Shown: positions 53,227 through 62,878, counted from the stretch's first letter. The stretch is DNA of 64,000 bases from JAADEM01 sp965371855 (GCA_965371855.1 CBDUZZ010000015.1:1-64000), one strand, 5' to 3'. The notes: generated by a model from the letters alone, not told the origin. Numbers and translations are program-made.

Positions 53227-54675
53227 ATGTGCAAATATTTTATCATTGTCTTGTTGTTTTTATCTTGTCAGTCAAATAATACAACATCATCAAATAACAA
53301 AAGGAAGAATTATAAAACGCCTAATATTATTTTGGTCATGACTGATGATCAAGGGTGGTTTGATGCTGGTTTTAATGGGAATGAAATAATTAAAACACCC
53401 TATATCGATATGTTGGCAAAAAACGGTGTTGTTTTTAATCGATTTTATTCTGCTTCTGCTGTGTGTTCACCTACAAGGGCAAGTTTAATTACCGGTAGAA
53501 ATCCGTTTCGAATAGGAGTTAAACATGCAAATGTTGGTCATATGAAAAAAGAGGAGATTACAATTGCAGAGCTTTTGAAGAAAAAACAATATGCTACAGC
53601 TCATTTTGGCAAATGGCATTTGGGTACTTTAACCGAAAAAGAAACAGGAGCTACGGATGCAAATAGAGGTGGTCGTTTCGGTAGTAAAGTTGAATTTAGT
53701 ATTCCTACAATGCATGGATATGACGAGTTCTTCTGTACCGAATCTAAAGTGCCGACATTTGATCCGATGTTAATACCTTTAGAGTTTGATAAAGGTGAAA
53801 GCAAAAGAAATGGATGGAAAGCTATTGAGAATGGAAAGGGAGCAAAGCAATACGGAACAGCCTATTGGATAGGGACTGAACAAAAAGAATTAGATAATTT
53901 GGAAGGCGATGACTCTAAGATTATTATGGACAGAGTTATCCCATTTATTGAAAGATCAACAAATGAAAATAGTCCGTTCTTTACAACTATCTGGTTTCAC
54001 ACACCACATCTGCCTGTTGTGACTGACAAAGAACACCGTGAATTATACCGCACTTTGAGTTTAGAAAAACAAATTTACTATGGCACCATTACCGCCATGG
54101 ATGAGCAAATGGGGCGATTGTGGAATAAATTGAAGGAACTGGGTATTGACGACAATACAATGATTTGGTTTTGCAGTGATAATGGTCCGGAAAGAGACAC
54201 TCCGGGAAGTGCCGGTAATTTTAGAGATCGAAAAAGAAGCTTATACGAAGGAGGGGTAAGAGTTCCTGCATTTGTTTACTGGAAAGGTCATTTTGAAAAT
54301 GTAGGCAGAGTAGATTTTCCTGCAGTAACAAGTGATTATTTACCAACAATTATGGATGTGTTAGATATGGATTTCCCTGATGACAGAACAATTGATGGAG
54401 AGAGCTTATTGCCACTTTTAGAGGGAACACAAACTGAGAGGAAAAAACCGATAGGGTTTTTAATTTCTAAACAAATGTCTTGGGTAGATAACAGATATAA
54501 GTTAATAAGTATGGACAGAGGAAATACTTTTGAATTGTACGATCTGAAAAACGATAAAGAAGAGAAAAATAATATCATTTCAGAGTATCCTGAAATTGCT
54601 GAGAAAATGAAAGCTGAGTTTTATGTCTGGAGAAAAACCGTAGAAGATAGTAGTAATGGAGCTGATTATAAATAA
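53227..54675 (+). CDS. S1 family sulfatase (lipoprotein)
   Basis: This enzyme removes sulfate esters from a carbohydrate outside the cytoplasm. The 482 residues start with a lipoprotein signal (FIIVLLFLSCQSNN). Metal ligands are in PNIILVMTDDQGWFD, and the formylglycine motif is AVCSPTRASLITGR (Cys 80). FGKWHLGTL and the distal WFCSDNGPERDT are also present, so the active site is complete. It needs an anaerobic sulfatase-maturing enzyme for activity; none is in this window. It is closely similar to the sulfatase at 61421-62842. AGGAAAAG lies ahead of the ATG. Confidence 0.93.
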   Translation: MCKYFIIVLLFLSCQSNNTTSSNNKRKNYKTPNIILVMTDDQGWFDAGFNGNEIIKTPYIDMLAKNGVVFNRFYSASAVCSPTRASLITGRNPFRIGVKHANVGHMKKEEITIAELLKKKQYATAHFGKWHLGTLTEKETGATDANRGGRFGSKVEFSIPTMHGYDEFFCTESKVPTFDPMLIPLEFDKGESKRNGWKAIENGKGAKQYGTAYWIGTEQKELDNLEGDDSKIIMDRVIPFIERSTNENSPFFTTIWFHTPHLPVVTDKEHRELYRTLSLEKQIYYGTITAMDEQMGRLWNKLKELGIDDNTMIWFCSDNGPERDTPGSAGNFRDRKRSLYEGGVRVPAFVYWKGHFENVGRVDFPAVTSDYLPTIMDVLDMDFPDDRTIDGESLLPLLEGTQTERKKPIGFLISKQMSWVDNRYKLISMDRGNTFELYDLKNDKEEKNNIISEYPEIAEKMKAEFYVWRKTVEDSSNGADYK

Positions 54676-54764
54676 TTAGAAGTGAACAAGGATGTTCGTT
54701 AGGTAATAGATAATAGTTGTGAAACCAAAGCAGACGAAATAATTTAACATATTTAAAAAAATGA

Positions 54765-56297
54765 ATGATGAAGATAAAAATTTCTGTAACCGCATTTTTA
54801 ATATTAGTTTTTACCCTCTCATGCCAATCAAAAAAAGAGAAGCAGGAGAATAAACCAAATATTATTTATATCCTTGCTGATGACCTTGGATATGGGGAGT
54901 TGGGGTGTTATGGACAGAGAAAAATTGAAACTCCAAATATCGACCAACTGGCAAAAGAGGGAATGATGTTTATGCAACACTATTCAGGCTCGGCAGTTTG
55001 TGCACCTTCCAGAAGTGTTTTGTTAACAGGTAAACACACCGGCCATACCGATATCAGAAATAACAATGCCTGGGCGTCCAGGGGTAATGTGCAAAATATT
55101 TTTGCTATGGAAAAGGATTCTACCTTAGAAGGTAATCCTCCAATGCAAGAGAGCACGGTTACCATCGCAAATTTACTGCATGATGCAGGTTATAAAACCG
55201 GAATGTCAGGAAAATGGGGACTTGGAGCGCCACACACAAATAGCATTCCAACAACAAAAGGATTCGATTTCTTTATTGGCTATAATTGCCAGCGAATAGC
55301 GCACACTTATTATCCTTCTTTTTTATATAAAAATGAAAAGAGACTTTATCTCAATAATAAAACAATGGCTCTTTCTCAAAGACTTCCGAAAGATAAAGAC
55401 CCATTTGATGAAAGTAGTTATGCACCATATACCCAAAATGATTATACTCCGGATGTGATGTACAGCGAAATGGAGAACTTCATTGTTGAGAACAGTGATA
55501 GTCCCTTCTTTTTTTACTGGGCATCTTTAATTCCGCATGTTGCACTGCAAGCTCCTCAGCGTTGGGTAGACTATTATGTTGAGAAATTTGGTAATGAACA
55601 ACCTTACTTAGGAAATCAAGGATACTATCCACATCGCTATCCGCATGCTGCTTATGCAGCCATGATTTCGTATTTAGATGAAAACGTTGGCAAATTGGTT
55701 GCAAAGTTGAAGGAGCTGGGTGTTTACGATAATACACTTATTATTTTCACATCTGATAATGGTCCCACGTTTAATGGTGGTGCTGACCCTGAATGGTTTG
55801 AAAGTGCAGGGGTTCTTGGAAGTAGTAAAAGAAAAATAAAAGGTTCTTTTGACGATGGAGGAATTCGGGTGCCAATGATTGTATCATGGTCGGGTAAAAT
55901 TAAACCGGGAACAACAACCAATCATATTTCTGCCTTTTGGGATGTTATGCCTACACTTTGTGATGTTGTCGGTATTGATCAATATAAGGATACTGATGGT
56001 ATTTCTATGCTACCAACTCTGTTGAGTAATGATGGTCAGCAGGAACACACCTCTCTTTATTGGGAACTTGGACGAAGTCAGGCGTTACGAATGGGAAAAT
56101 GGAAGGGTGTTCGTAAAAATGGAAAGAACACAATAGGTACAATCGAGCTATACAATTTAGAGGAAGATATTAAAGAGAATAATAATGTGGCTAAAGAGTT
56201 TCCCGATATTGTTAAACAAATTGAAACAATAATGCAAAATGAACATGAACCGGCAGCTATTGCTTTTTTTAAACAAAAAGTTCTTGGTGATAAATAA
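54765..56297 (+). CDS. S1 family sulfatase (lipoprotein)
   Basis: The 510-residue sulfatase has signal FLILVFTLSCQSKKE, metal site PNIIYILADDLGYGELG, maturation motif AVCAPSRSVLLTGKHTGH (Cys 79), SGKWGLGAPHTNS and distal IIFTSDNGPTFNGG. All expected active-site segments are present. It is paralogous to the sulfatase at 58091-59638 and differs from the CSPTR pair, so at least two sulfate positions or linkages may be targeted. It starts 89 bp after the previous sulfatase and lies 27 bp before the GH109-type gene, so these three are probably one operon. Confidence 0.93.
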   Translation: MMKIKISVTAFLILVFTLSCQSKKEKQENKPNIIYILADDLGYGELGCYGQRKIETPNIDQLAKEGMMFMQHYSGSAVCAPSRSVLLTGKHTGHTDIRNNNAWASRGNVQNIFAMEKDSTLEGNPPMQESTVTIANLLHDAGYKTGMSGKWGLGAPHTNSIPTTKGFDFFIGYNCQRIAHTYYPSFLYKNEKRLYLNNKTMALSQRLPKDKDPFDESSYAPYTQNDYTPDVMYSEMENFIVENSDSPFFFYWASLIPHVALQAPQRWVDYYVEKFGNEQPYLGNQGYYPHRYPHAAYAAMISYLDENVGKLVAKLKELGVYDNTLIIFTSDNGPTFNGGADPEWFESAGVLGSSKRKIKGSFDDGGIRVPMIVSWSGKIKPGTTTNHISAFWDVMPTLCDVVGIDQYKDTDGISMLPTLLSNDGQQEHTSLYWELGRSQALRMGKWKGVRKNGKNTIGTIELYNLEEDIKENNNVAKEFPDIVKQIETIMQNEHEPAAIAFFKQKVLGDK

Positions 56298-56324
56298 TAA
56301 TTATAAACTTTAAATACTGATACA

Positions 56325-57809
56325 ATGAGTACAAATCGCAGGTCATTTTTAAAAAACATAGGTCTCGGAGCAGGTGTAATTGCTACTTCTCCTTTGATGG
56401 CATCATCATGTGCGGGTGATGAAGAGAAGGTAAAGCATATTCGAAAATCGGCTGAACGTATGCCAAAAATGAATTTTAATATGTGTGGTTATGCTGCACC
56501 TAAACTCGATACTGTTCGGGTTGGATTTGTTGGTATTGGCGACCGTGGCTCGGGTGCTGTTAAACGAATGACACATATTGAAGGTGTTGAAATAACAGCC
56601 ATTTGTGATATTCGCCAGGGAGCATTGGATGGTGCACAAAAAATTATTGCCAATGCCGGTTTGCCAAAAGCTAAAGAATTTACCGGAAGCGACACTGCGT
56701 TTAAAGATTTATGCAACAGCGGCCTGGTTGACCTGGTTTATACGGCTACTCCGTGGAAATGGCATGTTCCGGTTGGATTGGCTGCAATGGAAGGTGGATG
56801 TCATACCGCTATTGAAGTTTCTACTGCCAGAACCATGGACGAATGTTGGGAAATTGTTGAAACATCGGAACGTACAAAAAAACATTGTGTTATTCTTGAA
56901 AACTGCTGTTATGATTTCTTCGAATTGTTAACACTGAATATGGTTCGTCAGGGTGCTTTTGGTGATTTGATTCATGGAGAAGGAGCGTACATTCACAATT
57001 TAGATTACTGGCTTTTTAATAAACCAAAAGATGCAAAAATGACTGACGGTGCATATACAGAAATGTGGCGTCTGCACGAAAATAAACGTAAGGCAAATGT
57101 CTATCCAACGCACGGATTAGGCCCTATTTGTCAGGCTATGGATATCAATCGTGGTGACAAGATGGATTACCTCACTTCGATGATGAGTGCTGATTTTACA
57201 CTGAAAAAACGCATTGAAGAAAAGGCCGAGGAAGACCCGTTTTTCAAGCAATTTGTTGGTTGGGACATGCGTGGAAATATGGATATGCAAATGATTAAAA
57301 CCAATAAAGGGAGAACAATTATGATACAGCACGATATATCTTCTCCTCGTCCTTATTCCAGAATTCATATGTTAAGTGGAACAAAATGTTTTGCACAGAA
57401 ATGGCCTCTTACTCATATTGCTTTTGGTCATAAGAAAGTATCTGACGCAGAAATGAAGGAGTTACAAGTTAAGTACGAACCTGAAATTGTTAAAAGAGTT
57501 GGTGCAATGGCAAAACAAGTTGGTGGCCATGGTGGAATGGACTTTATTATGGACTGGCGACTAATAGACTCTCTTCGAAATGGTTTGCCAATGGATATGG
57601 ATGTTTATGATGCAGCAGCCTGGAGTTGTATAACACCCCTGAGTGAATGGTCTATTGCAAACGGTTCAAAACCTATCGAAATTCCTGACTTTACACGTGG
57701 TGCTTGGAAGACAAATAAGCCGGTTGAATTAACCCTTAAAGGTGGCGGCACAACAAAAGTTCGTAACCTGAAAGATGCCGATTCAAAAGGTCAATTGGAA
57801 GTGGAGTAG
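56325..57809 (+). CDS. GH109-type Gfo/Idh/MocA family protein with Tat signal
   Basis: The 494-residue protein begins with a twin-arginine signal (NRRSFLKNIGLGAGVIATS). A Rossmann fold follows (VRVGFVGIGDRGSGAVKRM), then features shared with NAD-dependent GH109 alpha-N-acetylgalactosaminidases: TATPWKWHVPVGLAAMEGGC, EVSTARTMDECWEIVE, 'YPTHGLGPICQAMDINRG', GHGGMDFIMDWRL and ITPLSEWSI. GH109 enzymes cleave alpha-GalNAc by an oxidation-elimination-addition route with bound NAD+. Family placement is good, but related Gfo/Idh/MocA oxidoreductases share the fold, so glycosidase activity is inferred. Its place inside the sulfatase operon suggests a sulfated amino-sugar glycan. Confidence 0.85.
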   Translation: MSTNRRSFLKNIGLGAGVIATSPLMASSCAGDEEKVKHIRKSAERMPKMNFNMCGYAAPKLDTVRVGFVGIGDRGSGAVKRMTHIEGVEITAICDIRQGALDGAQKIIANAGLPKAKEFTGSDTAFKDLCNSGLVDLVYTATPWKWHVPVGLAAMEGGCHTAIEVSTARTMDECWEIVETSERTKKHCVILENCCYDFFELLTLNMVRQGAFGDLIHGEGAYIHNLDYWLFNKPKDAKMTDGAYTEMWRLHENKRKANVYPTHGLGPICQAMDINRGDKMDYLTSMMSADFTLKKRIEEKAEEDPFFKQFVGWDMRGNMDMQMIKTNKGRTIMIQHDISSPRPYSRIHMLSGTKCFAQKWPLTHIAFGHKKVSDAEMKELQVKYEPEIVKRVGAMAKQVGGHGGMDFIMDWRLIDSLRNGLPMDMDVYDAAAWSCITPLSEWSIANGSKPIEIPDFTRGAWKTNKPVELTLKGGGTTKVRNLKDADSKGQLEVE

Positions 57810-58060
57810 CAATAGCCAGATAATAAAAGATGAGTCTGATCTAAAAAGTCTCTGTCGTCTTTGTGAATGAGGTACGAGTGAAGCCTGCCTGCTGCAGACA
57901 GGCAATCTCAACAAATAGAGATACAGGACATTAGATTGCTTCGATTCCTACCAATGACGTATTTAGTATCTTTTTAGACTAGATTCAAAGATAACTTAGG
58001 ACTAAAATAAAAAAACTACATTTTTTGAAACAAACAATAGTATTTCAAAATAATATTAGT
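57810..58060. other. Spacer with GCCTG palindrome
   Basis: This is a gene-free spacer after the GH109-type gene. A palindromic block GCCTGCCTGCTGCAGACAGGC lies at 57883-57903. A related palindrome, CCTGTCTGCAGACAGG, is at 60972-60987. Both look like a small dispersed REP-type repeat. Nothing else is evident. Confidence 0.55.
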
Positions 58061-58065
58061 AATAG

Positions 58066-58073
58066 TATATTTG
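58066..58073 (+). promoter_or_regulatory. Candidate -7 box of the third plus-strand sulfatase
   Basis: TATATTTG ends 17 bp before the ATG at 58091. It lies downstream of the earlier in-frame TTG at 58025, which supports the ATG as the start. No -33 element is clear. Confidence 0.45.
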
Positions 58074-58090
58074 TAATAAAAAAAAACATT

Positions 58091-59638
58091 ATGAGAAAAG
58101 GAACTTTTATATTAAGTGTGTTAGTGGTAGGAACCATGGTATTATTAACATCATGTGCAGATATCAGTAATGAGAAGAAACAAAAACCTAATATTATCTA
58201 TATCTTGGCTGATGACTTGGGGTATGGTGAATTAGGCGTTTATGGACAGGAGAAAATCGAAACCCCTAACATTGATCAGCTTGCAAATAATGGAATGCGA
58301 TTTACACAGCATTACTCAGGAGCCCCGGTTTGTGCACCATCGAGAAGTGTATTACTTACAGGTAAACATTTAGGTCATTCGTTAGTTCGTGGAAATGATG
58401 AGTGGGCTAAGCGTGGTAAGGTTTGGGATTATCGGGCAATGATAGCAGATTCTACATTAGAAGGGCAGCGGCCTATTCCTGCAGGTACAATTACTATTGG
58501 TCGTTTATTGCAACAAGTTGGATATAAAACGGCAGTTGTTGGTAAATGGGGTTTAGGAGCACCTCACACTGATGGTGTGCCAACCAAACAAGGGTTTGAT
58601 TATTTTTTTGGATATAATTGTCAGCGTCAGGCGCATACATACTATCCTGTGCATTTATGGGAAAACGATCATCGTGTTCATCTTGATAATGATACTGTTC
58701 CTCCATCTACACATTACCCTAAGGAGGCTGATCCTTATGATATTTCCAACTATGCACCATATCAACTTAAAGAGTACTCGCCTGAGTTGATGTTTGGACG
58801 TATTACTCGTTTTGTTGATGAAAACAAGGACAGGCCTTTCTTTTTGTATTGGGCATCTCCAATACCACATGCTGCATTGCAGGCACCACAAAGATGGGTT
58901 GATTATTATGTAAAGAAATTTGGTGATGAGGAACCTTATGTTGGGAATAGGGGCTATTTCCCCAGCCGTTATCCTCACGCAACCTATGCTGCAATGGTTT
59001 CATATCTGGATGAAAATGTTGGCAAACTGGTTAAGCAACTTAAGGAATTGGGTATTTATGATAATACATTAATCATATTTACTTCGGATAATGGTCCTAC
59101 CTTTAACGGGGGAAGTGATTCTCCATGGTTTAATAGTGCAAGGCCATTCCGTAGTGAATATGGCAGAGGTAAAGGTTTTGTTTATGAAGGAGGTTTGCGT
59201 GTTCCGATGATTGCCGAATGGCCGGGTAAGATTAAACCTGGTACTACATCTGAGCATATTTCAGTATTTTATGATGTGTTACCTACAATGTGTGATGTAG
59301 CCGGAATTGAAAAACCAAAGGATACTGATGGGATAAGTTTCCTGCCTGTATTGATAGGTGAGAAACAGAAAGAGCATGAATTTTTGTATTGGGAGTATCC
59401 TGAATATGGTGGTCAGTTGGCTATTCGTATGGGTAAATATAAGGCTGTGTGTAGAAATATGAGGAAGAAAAATAATTTCACGTTTGAACTGTATAATCTG
59501 GAAACAGATATAACAGAGTCAGATGATATAGCAGCTCAACATCCTGAAATAATTGAAAAAGTTAAAGAGATAATAAAGAAGGAGCATGTACAGTCTTCTA
59601 ATCCGAACTGGAAATTTAAGGTTTTAGGGGATGAATAA
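58091..59638 (+). CDS. S1 family sulfatase (lipoprotein)
   Basis: The 515-residue sulfatase from ATG 58091 has signal LSVLVVGTMVLLTSCADIS, metal site PNIIYILADDLGYGELG, maturation motif PVCAPSRSVLLTGKHLGHS (Cys 81), VGKWGLGAPHTDG and distal IIFTSDNGPTFNGGSD. It is a close paralogue of the sulfatase at 54765-56297, probably a local duplication around the GH109-type gene. It is the last gene before the Y1-transposase insertion. Confidence 0.93.
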   Translation: MRKGTFILSVLVVGTMVLLTSCADISNEKKQKPNIIYILADDLGYGELGVYGQEKIETPNIDQLANNGMRFTQHYSGAPVCAPSRSVLLTGKHLGHSLVRGNDEWAKRGKVWDYRAMIADSTLEGQRPIPAGTITIGRLLQQVGYKTAVVGKWGLGAPHTDGVPTKQGFDYFFGYNCQRQAHTYYPVHLWENDHRVHLDNDTVPPSTHYPKEADPYDISNYAPYQLKEYSPELMFGRITRFVDENKDRPFFLYWASPIPHAALQAPQRWVDYYVKKFGDEEPYVGNRGYFPSRYPHATYAAMVSYLDENVGKLVKQLKELGIYDNTLIIFTSDNGPTFNGGSDSPWFNSARPFRSEYGRGKGFVYEGGLRVPMIAEWPGKIKPGTTSEHISVFYDVLPTMCDVAGIEKPKDTDGISFLPVLIGEKQKEHEFLYWEYPEYGGQLAIRMGKYKAVCRNMRKKNNFTFELYNLETDITESDDIAAQHPEIIEKVKEIIKKEHVQSSNPNWKFKVLGDE

Positions 59639-59699
59639 TTCCAGGTGAGAATACATATATAATATGATCTGAATTTTTAAACTTGTAAAGTTCAATGCC

Positions 59700-59855
59700 A
59701 TGTGCGAATCCAAAGGATTCAAATATTTATAGCATATAAGAATCCGAAGGATTCTCATGTTTATAGGATTTAATAATTGTATGGATGTGCGACCCCATCG
59801 GGGTCGAATAATTGAATTGATTTTTCTATAAACATATAATCCCTTCGGGATAGTA
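59700..59855. repeat. REP-like palindromes left of the Y1 transposase
   Basis: Four short palindromes are clustered: GAATCCAAAGGATTC (59705-59719), GAATCCGAAGGATTC (59741-59755), CGACCCCATCGGGGTCG (about 59789-59805) and ATCCCTTCGGGAT (about 59838-59850). The second recurs at the right edge of the transposase gene and the third in similar form. Such palindromes are the expected substrates of REP-associated Y1 transposases. Confidence 0.8.
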
Positions 59856-59894
59856 TATCTTGAGATATAAACAGTTTTTAAATCAATCATCAAA

Positions 59895-60359
59895 ATGAGT
59901 ACAGGTACATTTTCACAAATTTATATTCACATAGTTTTTGCTGTAAAAGGCAGGTGTAGTTTGATAAACAATTCTTGGGAGCATGAGTTGTACAAGTATA
60001 TAACGGGAATAGTTCAAAATAAAGGACAGAAGATGCTTGCCATAAATGGGATGCCTGATCATATTCATTTTTTAATTGGCATGAGGCCATCTTGTAGATT
60101 GTCGGATTTGGTAAGAGAAGTTAAGAAATCATCACACAATTTCATTAAGGAAAATGTTTTTACAAAGTGTAATTTTGAATGGCAGGAGGGATATGGAGCT
60201 TTCTCTTATAGCCATTCTGCGTTTGAAAATGTTATTCATTACATTATGAATCAAAAGGAACATCATCGAAAAAGAACATTTCAGGAGGAATATACCGAGT
60301 TTTTAAAAAAGTATGAAATAGATTACAAAGAAGACTTTTTATTTAAATGGATAGGTTAG
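59895..60359 (+). CDS. IS200/REP-associated Y1 transposase (RAYT-like)
   Basis: This 154-residue HUH single-strand transposase shows the HUH motif in GMPDHIHFLIGM. The catalytic Tyr is probably in the segment FSYSHSAFENVIHYIMNQKE HH, where a helix carries the Tyr that attacks DNA. The N-terminus GTFSQIYIHIVFAVKGR is typical of the family. Full length for IS200-type TnpA, with no accessory TnpB. The stop codon directly abuts a GAATCCGAAGGATTC palindrome. With hairpins on both sides it probably forms a mobile or once-mobile REP unit that separated the sulfatase genes. Confidence 0.9.
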   Translation: MSTGTFSQIYIHIVFAVKGRCSLINNSWEHELYKYITGIVQNKGQKMLAINGMPDHIHFLIGMRPSCRLSDLVREVKKSSHNFIKENVFTKCNFEWQEGYGAFSYSHSAFENVIHYIMNQKEHHRKRTFQEEYTEFLKKYEIDYKEDFLFKWIG

Positions 60360-60427
60360 AATCCGAAGGATTCTTATGTTTATAGATTGTGTATTTTATA
60401 CAAGGTAACACGACCCTGAAAGGGTCG
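60359..60427. repeat. REP-like palindromes right of the Y1 transposase
   Basis: GAATCCGAAGGATTC (60359-60373) is the same as at 59741-59755, and CGACCCTGAAAGGGTCG (60411-60427) resembles the left CGACCCC palindrome. They bound the probable REP/transposase unit on the right. Confidence 0.8.
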
Positions 60428-60475
60428 AATGTCTAAATTGTTTTTTCTTTTCTTTTTTTATCTTAGCAAAACACA

Positions 60476-60880
60476 TTGCATAGTATTCTTGTTGTCTTTG
60501 TTTTTATTGCTGCACTTGGTGTTTATGTTATTTTCAAACCGGAAAAAACACTAGTAAATCGTGAACCTGACTATACAATAACTGCATCAGAGTTATTTAG
60601 TAAATATTCAATAAACGAGGAAGCTGCAAATAAAACTTTTTTAGGGAAAATCATCCATGTAAGTGGCACCATTCGTGAAATTAGTATCGAAGATTCAGTG
60701 TTTACCTCAATTATTTTAGAAACCGGAGATGTGTTTTCCGGAGTGAATTGTGTTCTGTATAACAAGTATGTATCAAATCAAAATGAGATTCTGATTGATT
60801 CTGAAGTTACCATAAAAGGCGAATGTGGCGGTAAGTTAATTGATGTTGTTTTAAATAATTGCATTTTGATAGAAAAATAA
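60476..60880 (+). CDS. Small membrane-anchored OB-fold protein (tRNA_anti-like)
   Basis: The 134 residues include an N-terminal hydrophobic helix (ILVVFVFIAALGVYVIF) followed by an OB-fold-like domain: YTITASELFSKYSINEEAAN, FLGKIIHVSGTIREIS, 'VNCVLYNKYVSNQNEI' and VTIKGECGGKLIDVVLNNCI. This matches small envelope proteins with the tRNA_anti-like fold in Bacteroidota; no RNA-related role is established for them. An in-frame stop at 60464 leaves only a TTG at 60476 as start, so the true N-terminus may have been clipped by the adjacent element. It may be functional or a trimmed remnant. Confidence 0.65.
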   Translation: MHSILVVFVFIAALGVYVIFKPEKTLVNREPDYTITASELFSKYSINEEAANKTFLGKIIHVSGTIREISIEDSVFTSIILETGDVFSGVNCVLYNKYVSNQNEILIDSEVTIKGECGGKLIDVVLNNCILIEK

Positions 60881-61003
60881 AAGCATAACAGATATCAGAC
60901 CAAATATAATATCTTTTACATTGTAATCTGTTTGTTATTTGGCTACCTGAAAACTTTATAAATTTGACAAACCTGTCTGCAGACAGGCAGGCTTTCAATT
61001 GAA

Positions 61004-61290
61004 TTATCTCCTTCTGCCTCCTGCTGAAGGCATACTTCTGGTTGCTCCACCATACGAACGAGTTCTGTTGTAGTTAGTGTTGCCTTGGCTACGATTCTGA
61101 TAAGACTTGTTAAGTTGCTGACGTTGTTGTGTGCTTATTGATGGCCGTGTCTGAGGCTTGCTTGTTGGTCGTGTTTGTGGTTTTTGTGCAGGCCTTGTTG
61201 AAGGCTGCGTTATTGGTCTTTGCGTTGGTTTCGTAGTAACAGGCCTTGTTGTCGGTTTTTGTGCAGGTTTTGTTATTTGTAAGCTGAATT
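61004..61290 (-). pseudogene. C-terminal relic of a Thr/Pro/Gln-rich protein
   Basis: The minus-strand frame is open from 61339 to the stop at 61004 but has no ATG. It reads TKPAQKPTTRPVTTKPTQRP, continuing with more x-R-P/x-K-P repeats, then SYQNRSQGNTNYNRTRSYGG and a basic end SAGGRRR. It resembles low-complexity tails of secreted Bacteroidota proteins. The upstream part is absent; the region to the right is the promoter of the next sulfatase. The P/T repeat is also visible at DNA level as imperfect 12-36 bp tandem units. Confidence 0.55.
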
Positions 61291-61379
61291 TAAGTAATAT
61301 ATAAACTGTTTTTGTTAAATTTATGGATGTCTTTATTAATTAACAAGATAAACTATAATAATGTCTCAACTATAAATAT

Positions 61380-61387
61380 TATTTTTG
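61380..61387 (+). promoter_or_regulatory. Candidate -7 box of the fourth plus-strand sulfatase
   Basis: TATTTTTG (TAnnTTTG) lies 33 bp before the ATG at 61421. AAAGGAGAAAAATT provides a good ribosome-binding site. Confidence 0.45.
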
Positions 61388-61420
61388 ACTAATTAGTGTC
61401 AATTAAAAAGGAGAAAAATT

Positions 61421-62842
61421 ATGGATTTATTGTATCGGGGATTAGTAATGTTATTTGTCATATTTATAGTCGGTTGTAAACCTGTTCAGAAACAGAAGCC
61501 TAATATCATTTTAATAATGACAGATGACCAGGGATGGAAGGATGCAGGGTTTAATGGTAATACGGAATTGAAAACTCCCAATCTTAATTTTCTGGCATCA
61601 AAGGGTATCATCTTCAATAGGTTTTATTCTGGTTCAGCTGTTTGCTCCCCAACAAGAGCAAGCCTAATTACCGGAAGAAATCCGTTAAGAATGGGTATTC
61701 CTACTGCAAATCAGGGGTATATGAAAAAGGAAGAAATTACCATTGCGGAATTATTAAAAGACAATGGGTATGCAACCGGTCATTTTGGTAAATGGCATTT
61801 AGGAACACTTACAAAAATATCTAAAGATGCGAACAGGGGAGGACCTGAGAATCCGGAACATTTTAGCATTCCTACGATGCATGGATATGACCGGTTCTTT
61901 TGTACAGAATCTAAAGTGCCAACTTACGATCCAATGATCTATCCCACTGTATTTGAAAAGGGCGAAAGTAAAAGATTTGGATGGAAAGCTGTTAATGAAA
62001 CGGATAGCACGAAACAATATGGGACTTCTTATTGGATAGGAAATGAAATAAAAGAAACCCTTAACTTGCGTGGTGATGATTCCAGGATAATTATGGATAG
62101 GGTAATTCCTTTTATTCAAAACTCAACAAAGGAAGGAAAATCGTTTTTTACTACAATTTGGTTTCATACACCTCATTTACCTGTTGTAACGGATGAAGCG
62201 CATAGGGAAATGTATGGCTCTCTGGATTTACAAAAGCAGATTTATTACGGCACAATTACATCTATGGATGAACAAGTAGGCAGGTTATGGAATGTGTTGG
62301 AAGAACTGGGCTTAGAGGATAATACAATGATTTGGTTTTGTAGTGATAATGGGCCTGAAAACGGAACTCCCGGTAGTGCTGGTGTTTTTAGAGAAAGAAA
62401 AAGAAGCTTGTACGAGGGAGGAGTAAGAGTGCCTGCTTTTGTTTATTGGAAAAACAACTTCGATAAGAAGACAAGAGTGGATTTTCCCGCCGTAACAAGT
62501 GATTATCTCCCAACAATTGTTGATATCCTAAAAATAGATTATCCTGATGACAGGTCTATTGATGGAGAGAGCTTATTGCCTTTGTTAAACGGAACACAAC
62601 AGGAACGTGAAAAACCAATTGGTTTCCTTTTTGCAAAAAAAATGTCTTGGGTTAATAATCAATATAAATTAATAAGTATTGACAATGGGAATACCTTTGA
62701 GTTGTATGATTTAATAAATGACAAAGGCGAAAAGAACAATATTATTTCACAGCATCCTGAAGTAGCTGAAAAAATGAAAAAAGAATTATATGATTGGATT
62801 AAGTCAGTAGAAAATAGTAATATTGGAGCTGATTATAATTAA
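61421..62842 (+). CDS. S1 family sulfatase (lipoprotein)
   Basis: The 473-residue sulfatase has signal VMLFVIFIVGCKPVQ, metal site PNIILIMTDDQGWKDAG, maturation motif AVCSPTRASLITGRNPLR (Cys 75), FGKWHLGTL and distal WFCSDNGPENGT. It is highly similar along its length to the sulfatase at 53227-54675, including the ends (GESLLPLL; NSNIGADY), so the two arose by duplication. It has its own promoter box and ribosome site after the transposase interruption, and is followed after 36 bp by a further sulfatase. Confidence 0.93.
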   Translation: MDLLYRGLVMLFVIFIVGCKPVQKQKPNIILIMTDDQGWKDAGFNGNTELKTPNLNFLASKGIIFNRFYSGSAVCSPTRASLITGRNPLRMGIPTANQGYMKKEEITIAELLKDNGYATGHFGKWHLGTLTKISKDANRGGPENPEHFSIPTMHGYDRFFCTESKVPTYDPMIYPTVFEKGESKRFGWKAVNETDSTKQYGTSYWIGNEIKETLNLRGDDSRIIMDRVIPFIQNSTKEGKSFFTTIWFHTPHLPVVTDEAHREMYGSLDLQKQIYYGTITSMDEQVGRLWNVLEELGLEDNTMIWFCSDNGPENGTPGSAGVFRERKRSLYEGGVRVPAFVYWKNNFDKKTRVDFPAVTSDYLPTIVDILKIDYPDDRSIDGESLLPLLNGTQQEREKPIGFLFAKKMSWVNNQYKLISIDNGNTFELYDLINDKGEKNNIISQHPEVAEKMKKELYDWIKSVENSNIGADYN

Positions 62843-62878
62843 TAAAATGATTAGTCACTAAAACTGTATAACAATGAA

